Shown: positions 34,112 through 51,016, counted from the stretch's first letter. The stretch: 64,000 nt of DNA from Sparassis latifolia (GCA_018466975.1 CM031560.1:1736001-1800000); one strand, 5' to 3'. Notes: a model not told the origin generated them from the sequence alone. Numbers and translations are program-made.

Positions 34112-35808
34112 TCTAGAGGAGACCCGGAGGATAGGAGGGAGGGCATTTCGAAGTACTTTGTCCTTATAATTATTCTGAAAGACTGATCAGATCGCGCGGT
34201 GTCCGAGTCCAGTGGGAAGAACTTGGAGCCATATGCTGGAAGTTGATGTTCCGTTGCAGGCCCGCTTAGGCCTGCTTCTCTCCCGTATCCAATCTCGATC
34301 TTGTTTCGGCCGTTACGTAGGAGATATGATCATTCTCCCGGATATCGTTTGCTGGAGAACCAACAAATCTCGTGTCCCGGTCATCCTTGTGCTGTCTGCC
34401 AGTGTATTTCTTGTGGGGACCATGCGGATGCGGATTAGCCCTGTAGCCCGTGTTTTTGATACTGTATGTCAGACCACCTCAGCCTGAGAACTAGCTCTGC
34501 TGCTGCTGTATCTGGTGTCATGGATAGAACTCGTCCCAGCGTGGACGCGCTTGTGATCAAGCCACGACATGCATGACTCAACATGACCCAGAAATGCTAT
34601 CTCAAATGCGGCCGGGATTCTTCAGACCCTGACATGTGTATGCTGTTATTTGCATGCTTCGGCGAGTTAAGAATATCTGCATTATCAAAGGGTTAATGTG
34701 GTTCTTCAGTAGGAAGTATAAAATCCCAGTACTTTCTGCAACGGCAGCGATCGCCTTTTCACCGTGACTCAATAACAGCTTCAATGGACTCGATGTACTC
34801 TTGACCAACCTTGTAATACTACATGCCAGTGGGGAGAATGAGCAATGCTCATGTACGGTTAAAGCAGATTCGCGAGCTTCGACGTTGAAGCTCGCGAATC
34901 TGCATTCCATGGAATCTGTTTCTTTTGCTGCCGGAGGTTCTTGCCATCTGTATAGGTACGAGTATCGAGACACCCCGTGGACCGCTTGATATCCCAGCTG
35001 TTGGGGGTTGGAATCTGACAGCACCCTTCAGAAGGATTGTGTACTGAGTCATTCGCCCGCATGGTACAGTATTCTCAGGCAGCCACGCGGCTATCACCCT
35101 TCTCCTTCCACCGCTGCGCCACATATAGCAGCTATTGTGCGGCAGTATCGCTGACAGATAATTGACTACAGCAGCATGTGTACGATAGTGGGCATTACAC
35201 CACTCATATTGATGAAACGTCGATGTGGTCGCGCCAAGGGCAGGCACGTCTGCTTGCAGCCCCTACGGTGTAGTAAAGTTAGATAAGTGATATCTTCAAC
35301 TTCACTCTTGTATTATTCAATCAGGTGGCATGCGACCGTCGCGCACGGTAAGCCACGTATCTGTCGTCCCATCAACACGGTCAATGCTGTGATGGTGGTG
35401 CATCAAAAGCAGACAAAAATAAGCTCACGACGGCATCCAGCTAGGCCGTGTTCTTTGGCCGCAGTACGCTGGTACATGACGACAAGACTCCTGCGCGTAT
35501 GTCGGTGGCGGCACATCGCCACGCGTACCCTAGTAACTCCACTACACGTCCACCGTCAGTGTCCTAGCGACCGATACTAGTGATATACTTCAATTACAGG
35601 GCGGCGTCCGTCAATTAGTGTTCCATGCTGGAATAAAGTTCAGACATAAAACAATGGGGGCGACCAACCTCAAAAGGTGGCACAGAGCGCCAGAGGATGC
35701 CATAGCAGTGGCAGCGACAGTGTCCAGGTAAGTGACATAACTGCAGGTCTGTGAATAAATCCAGACAAAGCTCGTACGTACTTGAACCACCCGCATCCCC
35801 ACAAACGC
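34112..35808. other. 1.7-kb intergenic region, no supported gene
   Basis: This contains the sedolisin promoter at its left end and the 3' flank of the CLYBL-type gene at its right end. Open frames on both strands (for example 34212-34487 +, 34602-35024 -) lack motifs and consistent splice links. The one clear structure is the perfect hairpin at 34864-34903. Confidence 0.5.
34864..34903. repeat. perfect 17-bp inverted repeat with 6-nt loop
   Basis: GCAGATTCGCGAGCTTC is followed by GACGTT and then its exact reverse complement. It lies far from any predicted gene end (about 750 bases from the sedolisin start and 900 from the CLYBL-type stop). It could be a hairpin RNA element, a binding site for a dimeric factor, or the relic of a small palindromic element. 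Confidence 0.85.
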
Positions 35809-37429
35809 TCATGCGAACTGGGGAATCTCCAGACCAGCTGACTTCGCTATCCGGATGATATTATCCGCCTATGAGTAGCACACCGAGTCAATGGAGAATT
35901 CGATGGGGGACGCTGCAAGTGCTCACCTGCTTAACCATAGGAGCATCAATCATCTCCTTGCCGCCGCCCTCGAGCTCGAGTCCAATGGCACCCTTCTGTG
36001 CACTGTGTGCGCGTTCCATGCGGTGTAGGATTTTGGCGGCACGGAAGATTTCTGGAAAGCATCCATGGAAATAAAATAAGCCAGGAACATGTGAAGAATT
36101 ATGCGGAAGACATGCCTCTCGGACTAGGAACGAAAGTCGACTGAATTATATCCACCTGCGTGGGGTGGATTGCTTGCTACACAATGCATATTCGTCAGAC
36201 ACTGGAGCTCGATTTGCGCAGATGGGTTCTCGAACCTTGCCGCTGAACCCCAGGCGTCTGCCATCCTCGCATTCCTCTTTCAGATATTCCAAGTCTTTGT
36301 AATTCACGCAAACCTTTGAGTGGCAACGTCAATTCAAGTATGAACGTCCCACTGGAACGCACCATGTCAATAGCATCTAAACCAAATGCCTTCGCGGTAA
36401 TCACGATCTGCGACCGGGTGAAGAGGAGTTCTTGGCGAGATGCTGTTCGGATTATGGACGTGTCTGCGCAAACTGCCAACGGAAGACGTAGCATCAATGT
36501 TGAGTCACCGTTCTCACCTAGGAAGCGCAGACGTACAATCTTCCGCACCGAACTAAATCGTATGGCGTCAAGGCATGGTATCGCGAGACATAGGAACAGA
36601 TCAAGCCACGTACGAGAAGCGCAGCCAAACTGCCTCCCAGAGCTGGGCCATACTCTGACTTCCAGCCCGCAATTTCTTCCAATCTAAACAAGGACCGCGC
36701 ACTTTCGATAGAGGCCACGAGCCGCAAGGGGTGCTGCAGCGGATCGCGCACGGAATTCATCTGCATCGCGGTGTGGATTTCGCGGGAGACGTGGTGTAAG
36801 TCCAGCGCCGACTGCACTTTGGGTAAGACAAGAGTCCGAACGGAGGTCCATCTCAGCTGTAACCCAGTAAGTGGCCTTCACGGATACTGAAAGGCCGTTA
36901 AACCCACTGCTTCTGCGATGTCATCCTTGAAGAAGGCGGTGTTGATTGCATTGAGCCTCACGGCGATACGTCCGGGACTCGGAAGCTCGGCTTCCGATTT
37001 GGCCTGCATATTGGTTGTAGTAGTAGCACAAATACTGAGAACCTAAATTGCCGTACGCACAGAAATGAAGTTCCGTAACCTGTTCCGAGCAGCGTTCTTG
37101 TCTGACACAGATGGCGGGACACTGTCCTCCAAGTCGTAGATAATGACATCTGATTTATTGACCAGAGACTTCTCCAACATGCGGTCAGAAGATGAAGGCA
37201 CTGCGGATTGACATACGTGCTCAGTGAGCAGTTCCCAGGCGGGGGATGAAAAACGCGACCGGGTAAACTAACCGTAGAGGTATGACCTGTGCAATTGGGT
37301 ATCTCCATTTGCAGCGATTGAGCTTAAGGTCTGCAAAGTTCTGGTAGACCAAGGGTGTCCAGTCTTCACCTTCGATCTGCGCAGGACAGAGATGGGAAGA
37401 CGCTCATGAAGATATCGGAGGGTAGTCAT
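35809..37429 (-). CDS. CLYBL: citramalyl-CoA lyase-like enzyme (CLYBL/CitE family)
   Basis: HpcH/HpaI-type TIM-barrel lyase, probably mitochondrial. The start MTTLRYLHERLPISVLRRSK is Arg-rich with no acids in its first residues apart from one Glu, like a targeting peptide. Then come SYLYVPSSSDRMLEKSL, DVIIYDLEDSVPP (metal-site Asp/Glu), VASIESARSLF, FGAEDFCAD, AIDMVCVNYKD, GFSGKQAIHPTQV and GGGKEMIDAPMVKQ. These are the CLYBL landmarks in order. Human CLYBL cleaves citramalyl-CoA in the itaconate-degradation route; the same reaction here is inferred from family membership. One intron (36052-36115) needs a GC donor to keep FVPSPREIFRAAKIL in frame. The stop is at 35809-35811. Confidence 0.85.
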
Positions 37430-37702
37430 AGCGTGCTGACCCTAGCGTGACTGGAGCACTCAGGATTTGCTTGTGCAGGCTCGAGAAGGTCGTCGTTCAA
37501 GAAAGACAGTCCGTAGCTGGTTAGTCCGACTGTGCCCAGCACACTCGACTACCGTGACTACTCTCGATCGTCTGTCTGATCATGCGGAGTAGATCAATTC
37601 GTGTTTGTACGTATGTACTTACTACAAGCTTATAAATTTAGAGATGCGCGTAGATTACACATATAGGTTGGATACAGCTACAAAAGATGAATAATACATG
37701 TC

Positions 37703-40553
37703 CTACGATCTTCCAATCATCCCAGTCCAGTCGAATCTTTCATACTTCTGCTTGAACTTCTGTACCCGCGCCTTGTTTTGGCGGAAGTCGATGCGCCTAG
37801 GGTGGCGCCATTGTCTAGGCTCCAGTTCCAAAATGTTGCCAATGATCTCTCCAGCGAAATAACTGAAGAGCGGGAAAACATCAACAGAGCGTCAAGCAGT
37901 CCAGATCGAAACCGTACCGAGGGAATTCGCCCCCACCCTTCTCACCCTCATCAATATCTGCTTCGGGATCATCACCGGTCCCTGCTGCCTCCGATGTGCC
38001 TTCGATGACATGCCCGTAACCCTTCTCACCTTTGTGGTCAAACTGAACCATGAAATAGGGGAGGTTGGCTACCATGGCTCTGCGGAAGCCTCCAGGCCTA
38101 GCAGAGAAATCGATCAACTTCTTGTGCTGCGACCACTCAGTCTCAGACATGAGGATTGATTCCTACACCATAGTACCGTGTCAAAATTCCTCCACGATGT
38201 CAGAATAAGGAAGACAATCCACCTTGAAATAGCCGGGAAGTTGCTCAAATTGCGCCCATGGTAGCGGGACACACTCAATGAAGGAGTGTTTCTGCCCTTT
38301 CAGAGAAAGTACAGTCTCGTAGAATACTACGCCCTTGTCATCTTCCGCAAACATCCGCATCAAACACTTCATGAAATTCTGTACCACCAGAGAACCATCA
38401 GAACCCACAGGTTCCAAAAATGAGGTTACAACGTACCCGGACTTCGTCCCACACATCATCATCACCCTCCAACATCGTCAGATGATGTTGAATGGGGACA
38501 ATGAGACAGTGTCCTTGGACCAGTTCCTCGTATTGCGTACAGGAGAGGTACACCCGAGTGCCCATGGCGACAACGGGAGCCTTTGGCAGCGAGTCGTCCT
38601 CGCCAAAGCAAAACGGACAGGTGGCGAGCACCTTCTGCGTCCGCTTGTAGTCTTCCCGCCATGTCAGTAAGAGTTCCACTTCCAAGTATCCTACTCACCG
38701 TTGATAGCAAACTGTCGCTTCATGGCATCAGACCGCATTTTCTTCCTACCAAGTCGCTCCGCATTGTCGTCGATATAATCCAGATCATTCTATGGACAAG
38801 AGGGTAAGCCAAATGGGTCACAGAAAGTTCAGTGAATCGACCTTACTTCGTACTTCCCGTCCGACATGATAGCACGAGCGAACTCGGTGTCAAGGTTCTT
38901 CTGATCCGCCATGCCTGCGCCAAACCTTTCTTGACGAAGCATCTCGCCCAGTGTGATGGAGTCGTCATCTGCATTGATGCGGATGACATCTCCTGTCTTA
39001 GGGTCACGAGTCTCTACCTGTATGCACGATCATGAATAGAGGCTGCGAATACGACGAAGTCGGTGCACATACTATCTCTTTCTTTTTGCGATTGCCTGGC
39101 GGTAGTGGCGAATCCTCCTTACCTAGCCCTACGTCGTACAGTCGACCACGGGCATCCAGTGTCGGGAGTAGTTCCACTCTTGTTCTCACCCCATCCTCTC
39201 CCTCCCCATGTGCCTTACGCACTTCTTGCTCATATTGTTTCTCCAGTGCCTCGGCATCTGACGCACCCACCAACTTTGCGCGAAGGACCTTCGCTTGCAG
39301 CTTGTTCAGAGAAGACGGAGACAAGGCGCGCTTCATGCCAGGTATGGAGGCCGATGAAGTCATGACAGATGGGATAGGTGTGTGTGACTGGGCTCGAGGT
39401 GTCCCACCCTGCGAAGGTAAGCGCAACGAATCAAAGCGTCTGCTCGCTGCGCCAGGTCCTTGACCAGAAAAAGTAGGGGTAGAGGGGATGCTGTTTCCGA
39501 CGTCCGGACGGCGGAACGATGAACTACGGCTCGACGCACCGCTGCCACTGATGTCTGTGAACATGAATCGCCTCTCGCCTTCCGTCTCCCTGCTCTTCCC
39601 CTTGCTATCAGTATTTCTGCTCGCACGCCTGCCCGAACGCTCGTCAAGAATCCTCCTCTCTTCCTTCGCTTCCAGGAAGGCTTCCAGCGACTCGAAACGG
39701 TCCAGGGCGACCTCCTCAACGGACTTCCCTTCCTCCTCTGCACGCTCATAGACGCGTTTCAACTTCATCATCCGCCATTGCGAACCCGGACCACCTGGAA
39801 CAAACGCCTTCGGTGCAGTTGCAGGTATATCGCCCAAGCTCCCCCCTTCCTTGAGCGTCGTATTCAGCTCCTTATTGCTAATCTTGGGCTTCACAGCAAT
39901 AATCAGCAAAACCAGGAGGACACTCATAGGTAACAATTCACCTTGTCAGGATCTGGACGATCAGGCTCAGGCTTCTTTTTCCGAATATCGGTACCAAGGC
40001 TAGAGAAGAAGTCCACGCCCCCACTGGTATTGCGTGCATTCTGCGACGGCTCCCCATAATCCTCTGTAAGTGACTCATCTCCTGTCGGCATGCTCATTCG
40101 AGAGCTAGGTCTCTCCTTCGGTATTGTCGGTGCAGAAGGCGGCATGAGCATCCACTCGTCTCTCTTCAGGCTGCTCTCCGTCTTTAGCGACGGAGGTAAC
40201 GGTGGATCGGAGGGCTCAACAAAAGCGCGCGATGTCAGCTTCATGCTCTCCGCTGTAGGGATCGTGGTAGCCAGCGGCTGAGAATTTACGTCAATGAAAT
40301 GGGACAAAGAGACGAGGTACGTACGACGCACCTCCTCTCCCTCCATATCAATGTTCTTCTCTACCCACATGTCGTCGTCATTCGGGTCATCGTCGACGAT
40401 GTGGACATGTTCATCGTCCTTGCGGCGCCGCTTTGCTTTGCCCGAATCCTTGTCGGACTTGTGCTTCCGCTTGCTCTTGTGCTCGTGGTGCGGCTTGTCG
40501 CGCGGGCTTTCGTGATTGGAGACAAGCTTGGCGTCCTTTTCTTTGTGGCCCAT
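37703..40553 (-). CDS. CWF19: CWF19-like splicing factor
   Basis: Spliceosome-associated protein linked to the late, intron-lariat complex. The N-terminal third is basic and low-complexity (KPHHEHKSKRKHKSDKDSGK). The middle has a conserved tract ending VETRDPKTGDVIRINADDDS and GEMLRQERFGAG. The two C-terminal CwfJ domains follow: CPFCFGEDD, VYLSCTQYEELVQGHCLIVP ending IQHH, FYETVLSLKGQKHSFIECVP, then RAMVANLPYFMVQFDH and FAGEIIGNILELEPRQWRHP. The HIT-like fold lacks a full HxHxH, as in other members. Introns lie near 38690, 38780, 38850, 39020, 39930 and 40280. The CFC pair in the first domain is a likely zinc ligand. Confidence 0.88.
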
Positions 40554-40816
40554 GTTTTCAGCAACGTCTGCGCGTGACGAAGTGATAGATGTGAGCTGGG
40601 ATGAGTGAGTGCACCGCTGCCAGGGTGTTTGGGAGTCGTGGTCGAGATGAAGTGGATGTCAGTCGTAGAGCGTCACGTGCGCCCATCTCGATCAGGCAAC
40701 TGTAGTAAATAGTCACTACCTCATCTTGATCTTTTCATGTTTGCGCAACCTTGAGAAAAAGTAGATATACACATCACGAATACATAATCTTACAGGTTTG
40801 GATATAACATTGCCAC

Positions 40817-43086
40817 TCAAGCGTCTAACTTCAATATGTCAGCTTTGAGCCTATCGGGCAGATCATTGTCACCGGAGCCCGCGTACGACATAGTCGCAAA
40901 CATTCCCTTGGTCAGGAATGATGGGTTCATGAAAAGGGTAGAATCGACCATCTAAGGCTTTGGATGTCAGCTTTTATGCTGTCGAACAAACGAGTGAGGA
41001 GACGTCACCTTAGAGAAGTGTTTCAATCTGCTAGGAGTGATGAGCACGTCGGGCGCGGAAGCTGCTGAGTCGAGGCCAGCCAGCTTGAGGGCCTCGGAGT
41101 GTGTGATGTCGAGGTTCACTTCATGTGATAGGTCGAAAGGAACAGGGAATATTGGGTAGAAACTGGTGCCGCCCTTCAAGTGATGAATCGAGGAAGTCAA
41201 GTATATCTGGCTTACCTCCTTTGTTGCAGAAGGTGTCTGCATGTATTCGTCATGGGATCACCGGCCTGGGTGGTATCTCCCTGAGACGAGATTGATTCAA
41301 CCTCCTGTGCACGCTTAAAGAACTCCTCTTTACGAAGGTGGAAGATCACGTCCACACTGCTGACACCGAAGGACAGATCGTTGAGCGTGAATAGACACGG
41401 ATTCGGCAAGAGGTGCATGCGCTACAGACGTATGTCAGGGCGAACACAGCGATTTGAGAGAAGTAACGTACCGGGTCTCCGGAGAACTCGAACCCGAGCT
41501 CGCTTTGCGGAAATACTGCGTGGTCGCTGATGATGTCGCGTACACTCGGGACGATCAGGACCAGAGCGCCGGGTGCAGAGTCGAGGTATTCACGCAGAGT
41601 TGCTGTGAATGTTTGTCGGAACAGTTCTGCAGGTGTTGTATCTATATCACCGCTCTTCACTAAGGGATGAGCATTGTCTATGAAGGGGCCGACCTAAGGG
41701 AGCGTTTGTTTGCAATCAGGAGAATGAAGGAAACAGGTAAGTGAAACCTCACGAGAATAGAGACTGCAGGTTTTTCTGTCTTGAGTTTTGAGATCAGTTT
41801 GTGCCACGGGTTGAAACTCAAATCAGCATCGGGGCTAAACGGGCCGCAGGCAACGAACGCAGAGAACGAAGAGTCGCTGTCAACATTCATGTTGTTACGA
41901 GGCGGCGTCTTCAGCCCTGGTAGCTAGAAAAAGATATCAGCCTCAATCAGGTTGCAACAAAAAAATGCATACCGAGAGTATCTCAGAAACAGAGAACCAC
42001 CCACCACCACCGTTCTTCCCTCGAAGTGCAACAATCGCCCCTGGGAAGAGCCCGACGCCCCCAGAGCCCTGTGAACCCCCACGCAGTTTGACGTTAGAAT
42101 CAAACCGCAGCGGTACTCTGGCGCCAGACCCCATCATACGGGACAACTCCAGAGTGAGAGATGCCTCATTTAACTTTACAGATCCGGAAGAAGATTCGGA
42201 ATCAAGGGCGATCCGGCCGACTGCTGTGACTTCTTCCTGAAGCATGGCTCAGGACTGTGAAAAGAGAGAAATATTAGAAATAGCGCACCTCAGTCGCTGC
42301 TGACGGATCACTCAGATCCTCGATGCCATAGTGCTCTTTGACTAGTTCACCAAAGTCGTCGATTCTGTTATCAAGAGCTAAGGACATAGCTCATAAGCCC
42401 TATTTGCGAATACCGAAATGGTTGAGACGCACCTTCACTACGTTCGGATATTTTCTCGTACATGTACCAATCTAAGTGCCATGCTTCAATACCCGAACAT
42501 GAGTTTAGAAAGAGAGATGCTCACATGCACGCTGCTTTCTGGACTCGGCATCATTGCTAGGTCCCACATAGCGAACTTTGCTTGGTACTGCGACGGGTAT
42601 TTTCCTCCCTTCTGCCATACTGAACCCGTCTTGTCTACGGACAGCGGGACGCGCGGGTGTCCTGATCGGCGGTCCCATCGGCGACCGCATGTTCGGCCTC
42701 ATCATACCATTCAACATGTTCCTATTCAAGGGTCCTGTAAGCTGCGCTTTCCCTTGCTGCTTCTTCGCCTTCGCGAGATCACTCTGCGCCTGTTCCTTGA
42801 GGGCTTGGATGCTGTCCATGGTGAACTGTTGTACGTCATCCGAGTTGAGATGCTTAGGGCCCGAAGACTTGTACTTCAGAGCTTCCCATTTGTACCACAA
42901 ATTCTCCCCACTGATGTTGTATATCTGGCAGAGTTTGACACCTGGACACGTCGACGAAGGTTAGCCTGAAGGCGGAGTTTGGCGAGCGGCAACTGACACA
43001 CATTCTGGGACCAGTTTTTCATCCAGACGGTCTCCAAATTTCTCGAGGATCTCCCGACGGAGTCCTGCTTCACTGAGAGAGGCCAT
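40817..43086 (-). CDS. POL12: DNA polymerase alpha subunit B (primase complex regulatory subunit)
   Basis: Scaffold subunit of the polymerase alpha-primase complex, which primes DNA replication. The N-terminal helical module is MASLSEAGLRREILEKFGDR, then LVPECVKLCQIYNISGENLW and YKWEALKY. A linker with LTGPLNRNMLNGMMRPNMRS follows, then DWYMYEKISERSEALDNRID and FGELVKEHYGIEDL. The OB-like domain has VGRIALDSE and LFPGAIVALRGKNGGG. The inactive phosphoesterase domain has VACGPFSPDADLSFNPWH, VSILVGPFIDNAHPLVKSG and LVLIVPSVRDIISD. The stop is at 40817-40819. Several short introns (such as 42388-42431 and the one after PEC) were placed from reading frames. The region 42418-42969 on the plus strand is only a shadow of this gene. 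Confidence 0.9.
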
Positions 43087-43440
43087 GTTGGATAGTTCAG
43101 GCTACAATGCAGGAGTCGCGTCGTGCAAGTCGCGGCACGCGTCTGATAGCGCGTGACGTCACACATTGCAAGTCACACCAGAGATCACGACAGAAATTCC
43201 GGAATCCAGAACAGACATGAATGGGATAGCGAGAGCACAAGGTGTGGCGTCCGATCGCGCGAGGGGCCGTATACAAATACAGAGGCACCTAGTAGCAGTA
43301 GGGAAAAAAATACGATGTATACAGGTCATGGTCTCCCAAACTCTCCCTGCGGAACCGATCGACACCATGGCTGGCCCCCTCTGGGAATGACGGTGGTCAA
43401 ACACTCAAGCCAAACTACAACCAGAGTCCAGTCAACGTGG

Positions 43441-44044
43441 CTAATCAGGCTCAGTTGCCTCAGGCTCTGATGCTGGCTCGGCGGGTGCGGCCTCGTCTAC
43501 GTCTTCGGAGGTGGTCTTGGTGTCCTCCAGCTCGGCGAGCGGGCTCTCTTTAACGGGACTCGAGTTTGTGGGCGAGACGGAGAGTGACTGATGAGCAACA
43601 TGGGGCGAGGATGCATGCGGGATGCTGAGAGGACATCGACATGGGCAAGTGCCACTACAAGGAGCGAACGACGACTCACTTCTCCGGGTTGGGAATCGCG
43701 GTACCAACCGTGTTCTGAGGAGCGACTCCTGCTTTTGAGAGCGCATAATCACCAGAATCGAAGTACTTGCGATCCTGCGTGGTCGCGTGGTGAGATGGCG
43801 TCGCCACTAAAGATCGATAGACACACCTTCTGCATCTTCGTCAGGACATTCTTGTGCGTAGGAAGCTTTCCGTACAGGCGGAAGAGCTTCTGCTCCTCTT
43901 CCGTGAGTTTCTAAACGCAAAACCGGTGTCAGTGGGTTGGAAAGTAAGAGGTTCATGAAAGGCTCCGCTAGGAGGTTTCAGCTTTGCTGACAAAAACGGG
44001 ACACTGACACTGATGTCGACCTTGTTCCGCTTGGCCGGCAACAT
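43441..44044 (-). CDS. IGO1: endosulfine / Igo1 family PP2A-B55 inhibitor
   Basis: Small, mostly disordered regulator. The protein starts MLPAKRNKVDI and continues KLTEEEQKLFRLYGKLPTHK after an intron. The next exon has KYFDSGDYALSKAG; FDSGDY is the signature of the family. Its Ser is the site that Greatwall/Rim15 kinases phosphorylate to turn the protein into an inhibitor of PP2A-B55. The last exon is a Ser/Pro- and Glu-rich tail ending EATEPD and a stop at 43441-43443. The role in mitotic entry or quiescence is known for the family, not shown here. Confidence 0.92.
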
Positions 44045-44376
44045 CGTGATGGATTTGGAAACACAAGGGGCAAGGGGGTGAAGAGGGCCAAAGGCTCTCA
44101 CGAGCGGGGGTCGAACAGATAGGAAAGCCTTATGGAAAGAGGATATCAGGCGTGGTTAGATGACGGTCTGCAAGCAAAGGTGCACCCGAGGCTGCACCGA
44201 GTGGCCACTGCCGCCGAGCGGAGCCTGGCGGAACTTGGAGCTTGCCTGCTTATGACGTAAGCTGATTCGATCGCTGGTCACGCGCTCTGCCTTGCGCCGT
44301 CGACAGCGGATGAAAAAAAAATCGCAAATACCGTCCATCGTCCAGCAAATTGCAACGCAGTTGAGAACAAATGAGT
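44045..44376. other. intergenic, endosulfine promoter and downstream 3' flank
   Basis: 332 bases with no coding signal. It contains an A8 run at about 44311-44320. Confidence 0.5.
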
Positions 44377-46850
44377 CTAATCTACGACAAGAATATCGCC
44401 CTCTTCCACCTCTTCCTTATCCTCGAGCTCCTCTGGGTCAATCGCGGATCCTATCACAGCGATGAGGGACGAACTTGAAGGTCTAGAACAGCAGAAGGTA
44501 GCCTCATGCGACGTTGCTCTATCAATGCCGGAGAGCACGTAGCAGTCTGTAAGGTGAGATCCGGTATGGGTGTGAGAGGCTTCTCTGAAGTCGTCTGCAG
44601 AAGGTTGATGACCATCATCTGAGCTTCTGCTACTAGAATCCAAGTCCGGGATATCCCAATCCAAGTCCAAGATACAGCCGTCTTCAGCGCCGTTAAATAC
44701 GACATCCGAAGCCTGAGAGTGAGAAGCCCGCGTAGGCGACATGTTCAAGCAGTCCTGGCGAGCGAGAGAATCCGGACAGTCAACGGAGTCAACTTCCCGA
44801 GGACCCGCGCAGTTGTTCCTGAATGAGCGGCAGCTTTCTGGAGAGGAAGGACGAGAGTAGAATATGTCTACATCATTTGCAGCTGAAAAGCTCCAGTAAT
44901 CCGCAGCTGGATCATGAGACAGAGTAAGGCCATCACCAGCGCCGAGGAACCCGAGTCCTAATTCTTCCCCATGAAGGTTGTCATGTGAGAGTGTGTCGGC
45001 TGAAGTCGACACCAAGAAGACCTTTTGTGAATGAGATGAACAAAGTTCTGTAGTGCGCAATCCATCGACGCTTGCTGCATGCGTGTGGGGTGTCTGGAAT
45101 CGAGATCAGTCCAAGGATGATGTAAGAGAAACCCATTTCACGCAGCTGACATTTACATACGTGGGTGTAAATTTCGGACTCTGAGCTTGACGGCATGAAG
45201 TCATCATGATCCGGCGACGAGGAAGGCGTTGGGCTATCTTCATCGAATCTGCCGAACAAGAGAGGATCATCGCCAGGAAAGTCCTGCCAGTCATCGATGT
45301 CTAATTCAACCTGACTATGGTCCAAGACCTGCTCGGATCCCAGAATATAGTCATCATCTTCGTCGTCATCGTCGTCGTCGTCTTCATCATCGATAATTTC
45401 ATTCAACGTACCCCCAGCATCGTCGAGCAGGTCTTGCGACAAGTTGAACACGGCGTCATCATTCTCATCCGCGTGTACCACGCCGGACACCGTTCCGCAG
45501 CCCTGTAGATCCTAGTTAACGAGAAAAATACGTAATACAAATTGCCAATACTACCTTAAAGCGTGCCGGCCTGATTTCTTGCCTGAAGAGCCTCTCCAGC
45601 GATAGAGATAGAACGTCATAGTCTGAGTCAACAGCTGTATCAATGCCGTGTTCGGCCTTATCGCTTTCGTCAGGAGGATGCCCAAGATATCCATGTAACG
45701 CGGCGATGGATGACGCGGACGACGAGACGATTTGCGTCTCGAGGGTCTAGAATAAACGTGATGTATGAACGGCACCTATGGTATTTCTGCCTACCGTCAT
45801 GAGTCGTGTGAATCTCTTCCGGAATAACGGGTTAGAGGATCGTTGTGCCATGTGGGTTATTGAGCGAAGCACAACAGGGAAGAATGAGCATTCCAAGTCA
45901 AGCATCTGCATAAAGCACAAATGGTGAGGTCGCGCAAGCATCGCTTTGCGAAGTCATACGTTGCGCCAAGGTCCAAAGATCAAGGGGTACCGTCTAGGAA
46001 ATGCTCTGCTGAATTTCAAGACGTATAGTCGCTACAAATGCACCTACCTGACAAGATGCCAGCAAACAAAAGTATCTACAAGGCGGTCAAGCGCGGACAT
46101 GATGGGAAGATAAGCACGAGCGGCGAATGGATCGACGTCATCCGCGCCCTTGGCTGCAACAAAGACAGTCACTCTTGTCGGTAGACCATACAGCAGTGTT
46201 GTTGCAAACCTTCGTCTGAAACAGTGGACTTCCATTCAAACACTAGATCTATCGCGACCAAGCGCACAGTGGGAGGTCGTCTACCAGAGGGCATGGGACG
46301 AGATGATGCCGCAGTAACTAGCGAGCATTCAGACGACATACGAAAATGCAACTATAAACAGATAAACAGACACTTTGGGAGCCCATCGTCTTCATCAATG
46401 TACACGTCAGACACGGTACTCAGGCCGAGCTGGGACGAGTTCTGAAGACGTCTTAGAATTAAAATGTTTTCCTTGCCCCTGCGAGAGGCGTACCGTCTTC
46501 AGATGAGACAGAAACTGGTGGACAATAGCCGAGTGCTGTACGCCATTCGCTGCAACTCTAGCAGAACCAAGTACACCAGATAGCGAGAAGACCAGATTCG
46601 AGCCAAGGATGATGTCCACGTCCTCTGGAAGCAGCCCTTTCGCGTTGTAGACCTCCTCGGATGGTGACCCAACTGCGAATATGTGACGCGCACCCAGTGA
46701 TAGAGTAAAATTGCCAGCAGTCTCGCGAATGGTCGAGCGGGAGCTGAACGTGGGCATAACGGAGCACAAGATATTGTAATCGGGATGGTAGATAAGCGCG
46801 GGGAATAAGTGGTGGATAAGGGGGTTACCGGACGTTATCGGGGACAAGCA
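44377..46850 (-). CDS. uncharacterised acidic protein, exon structure tentative
   Basis: The 3' half is clear. An exon near 45500-45160 encodes an Asp run and DIDDWQDFPGDDPLLFGRFD, and the last exon ends with ELEDKEEVEEGDILVVD and a stop at 44377-44379. Upstream pieces on the same strand look like coding sequence: YNAKGLLPEDVDIILGSN near 46600, TVRLVAIDLVFEWKSTV near 46240, LECSFFPVVLRSITHMAQRS near 45880, and SIAALHGYLGHPPDESDKAE near 45690. They are spaced by plausible introns, but one junction near 46345 does not resolve. The protein is strongly acidic in its C-terminal half. I recognise no domain. It could be one gene or two. Confidence 0.5.
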
Positions 46851-46958
46851 GATGCATACAGATCACTGCCCCTTCAGCACAGTCTTGCTCTGTCTGCTTC
46901 AGTGCCAACGTCGAGAAGAGTCCCCCGCGTGTGGGATACCATCTCTCCCTAGTCAGCC

Positions 46959-50899
<3,941 letters not shown>

Positions 50900-51016
50900 G
50901 GACCGCGACTCTTTTGACGATCATTATTACGTTTTGTCCGTTTTGCTGCATCCCTCATTTTGTACTTGGATACCTGTTGTGGTTCATGACAAATCAATAT
51001 CATGCGTTCGATCATA

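Noticed and set aside
34212..34487. 91-codon plus-strand frame with a hydrophobic segment
   Set aside because: It overlaps the expected sedolisin promoter, has no homology pattern I know and no linked exons.
42418..42969. 184-codon plus-strand open frame
   Set aside because: It is the mirror of POLA2 exons on the minus strand, which give recognisable protein and join in frame.
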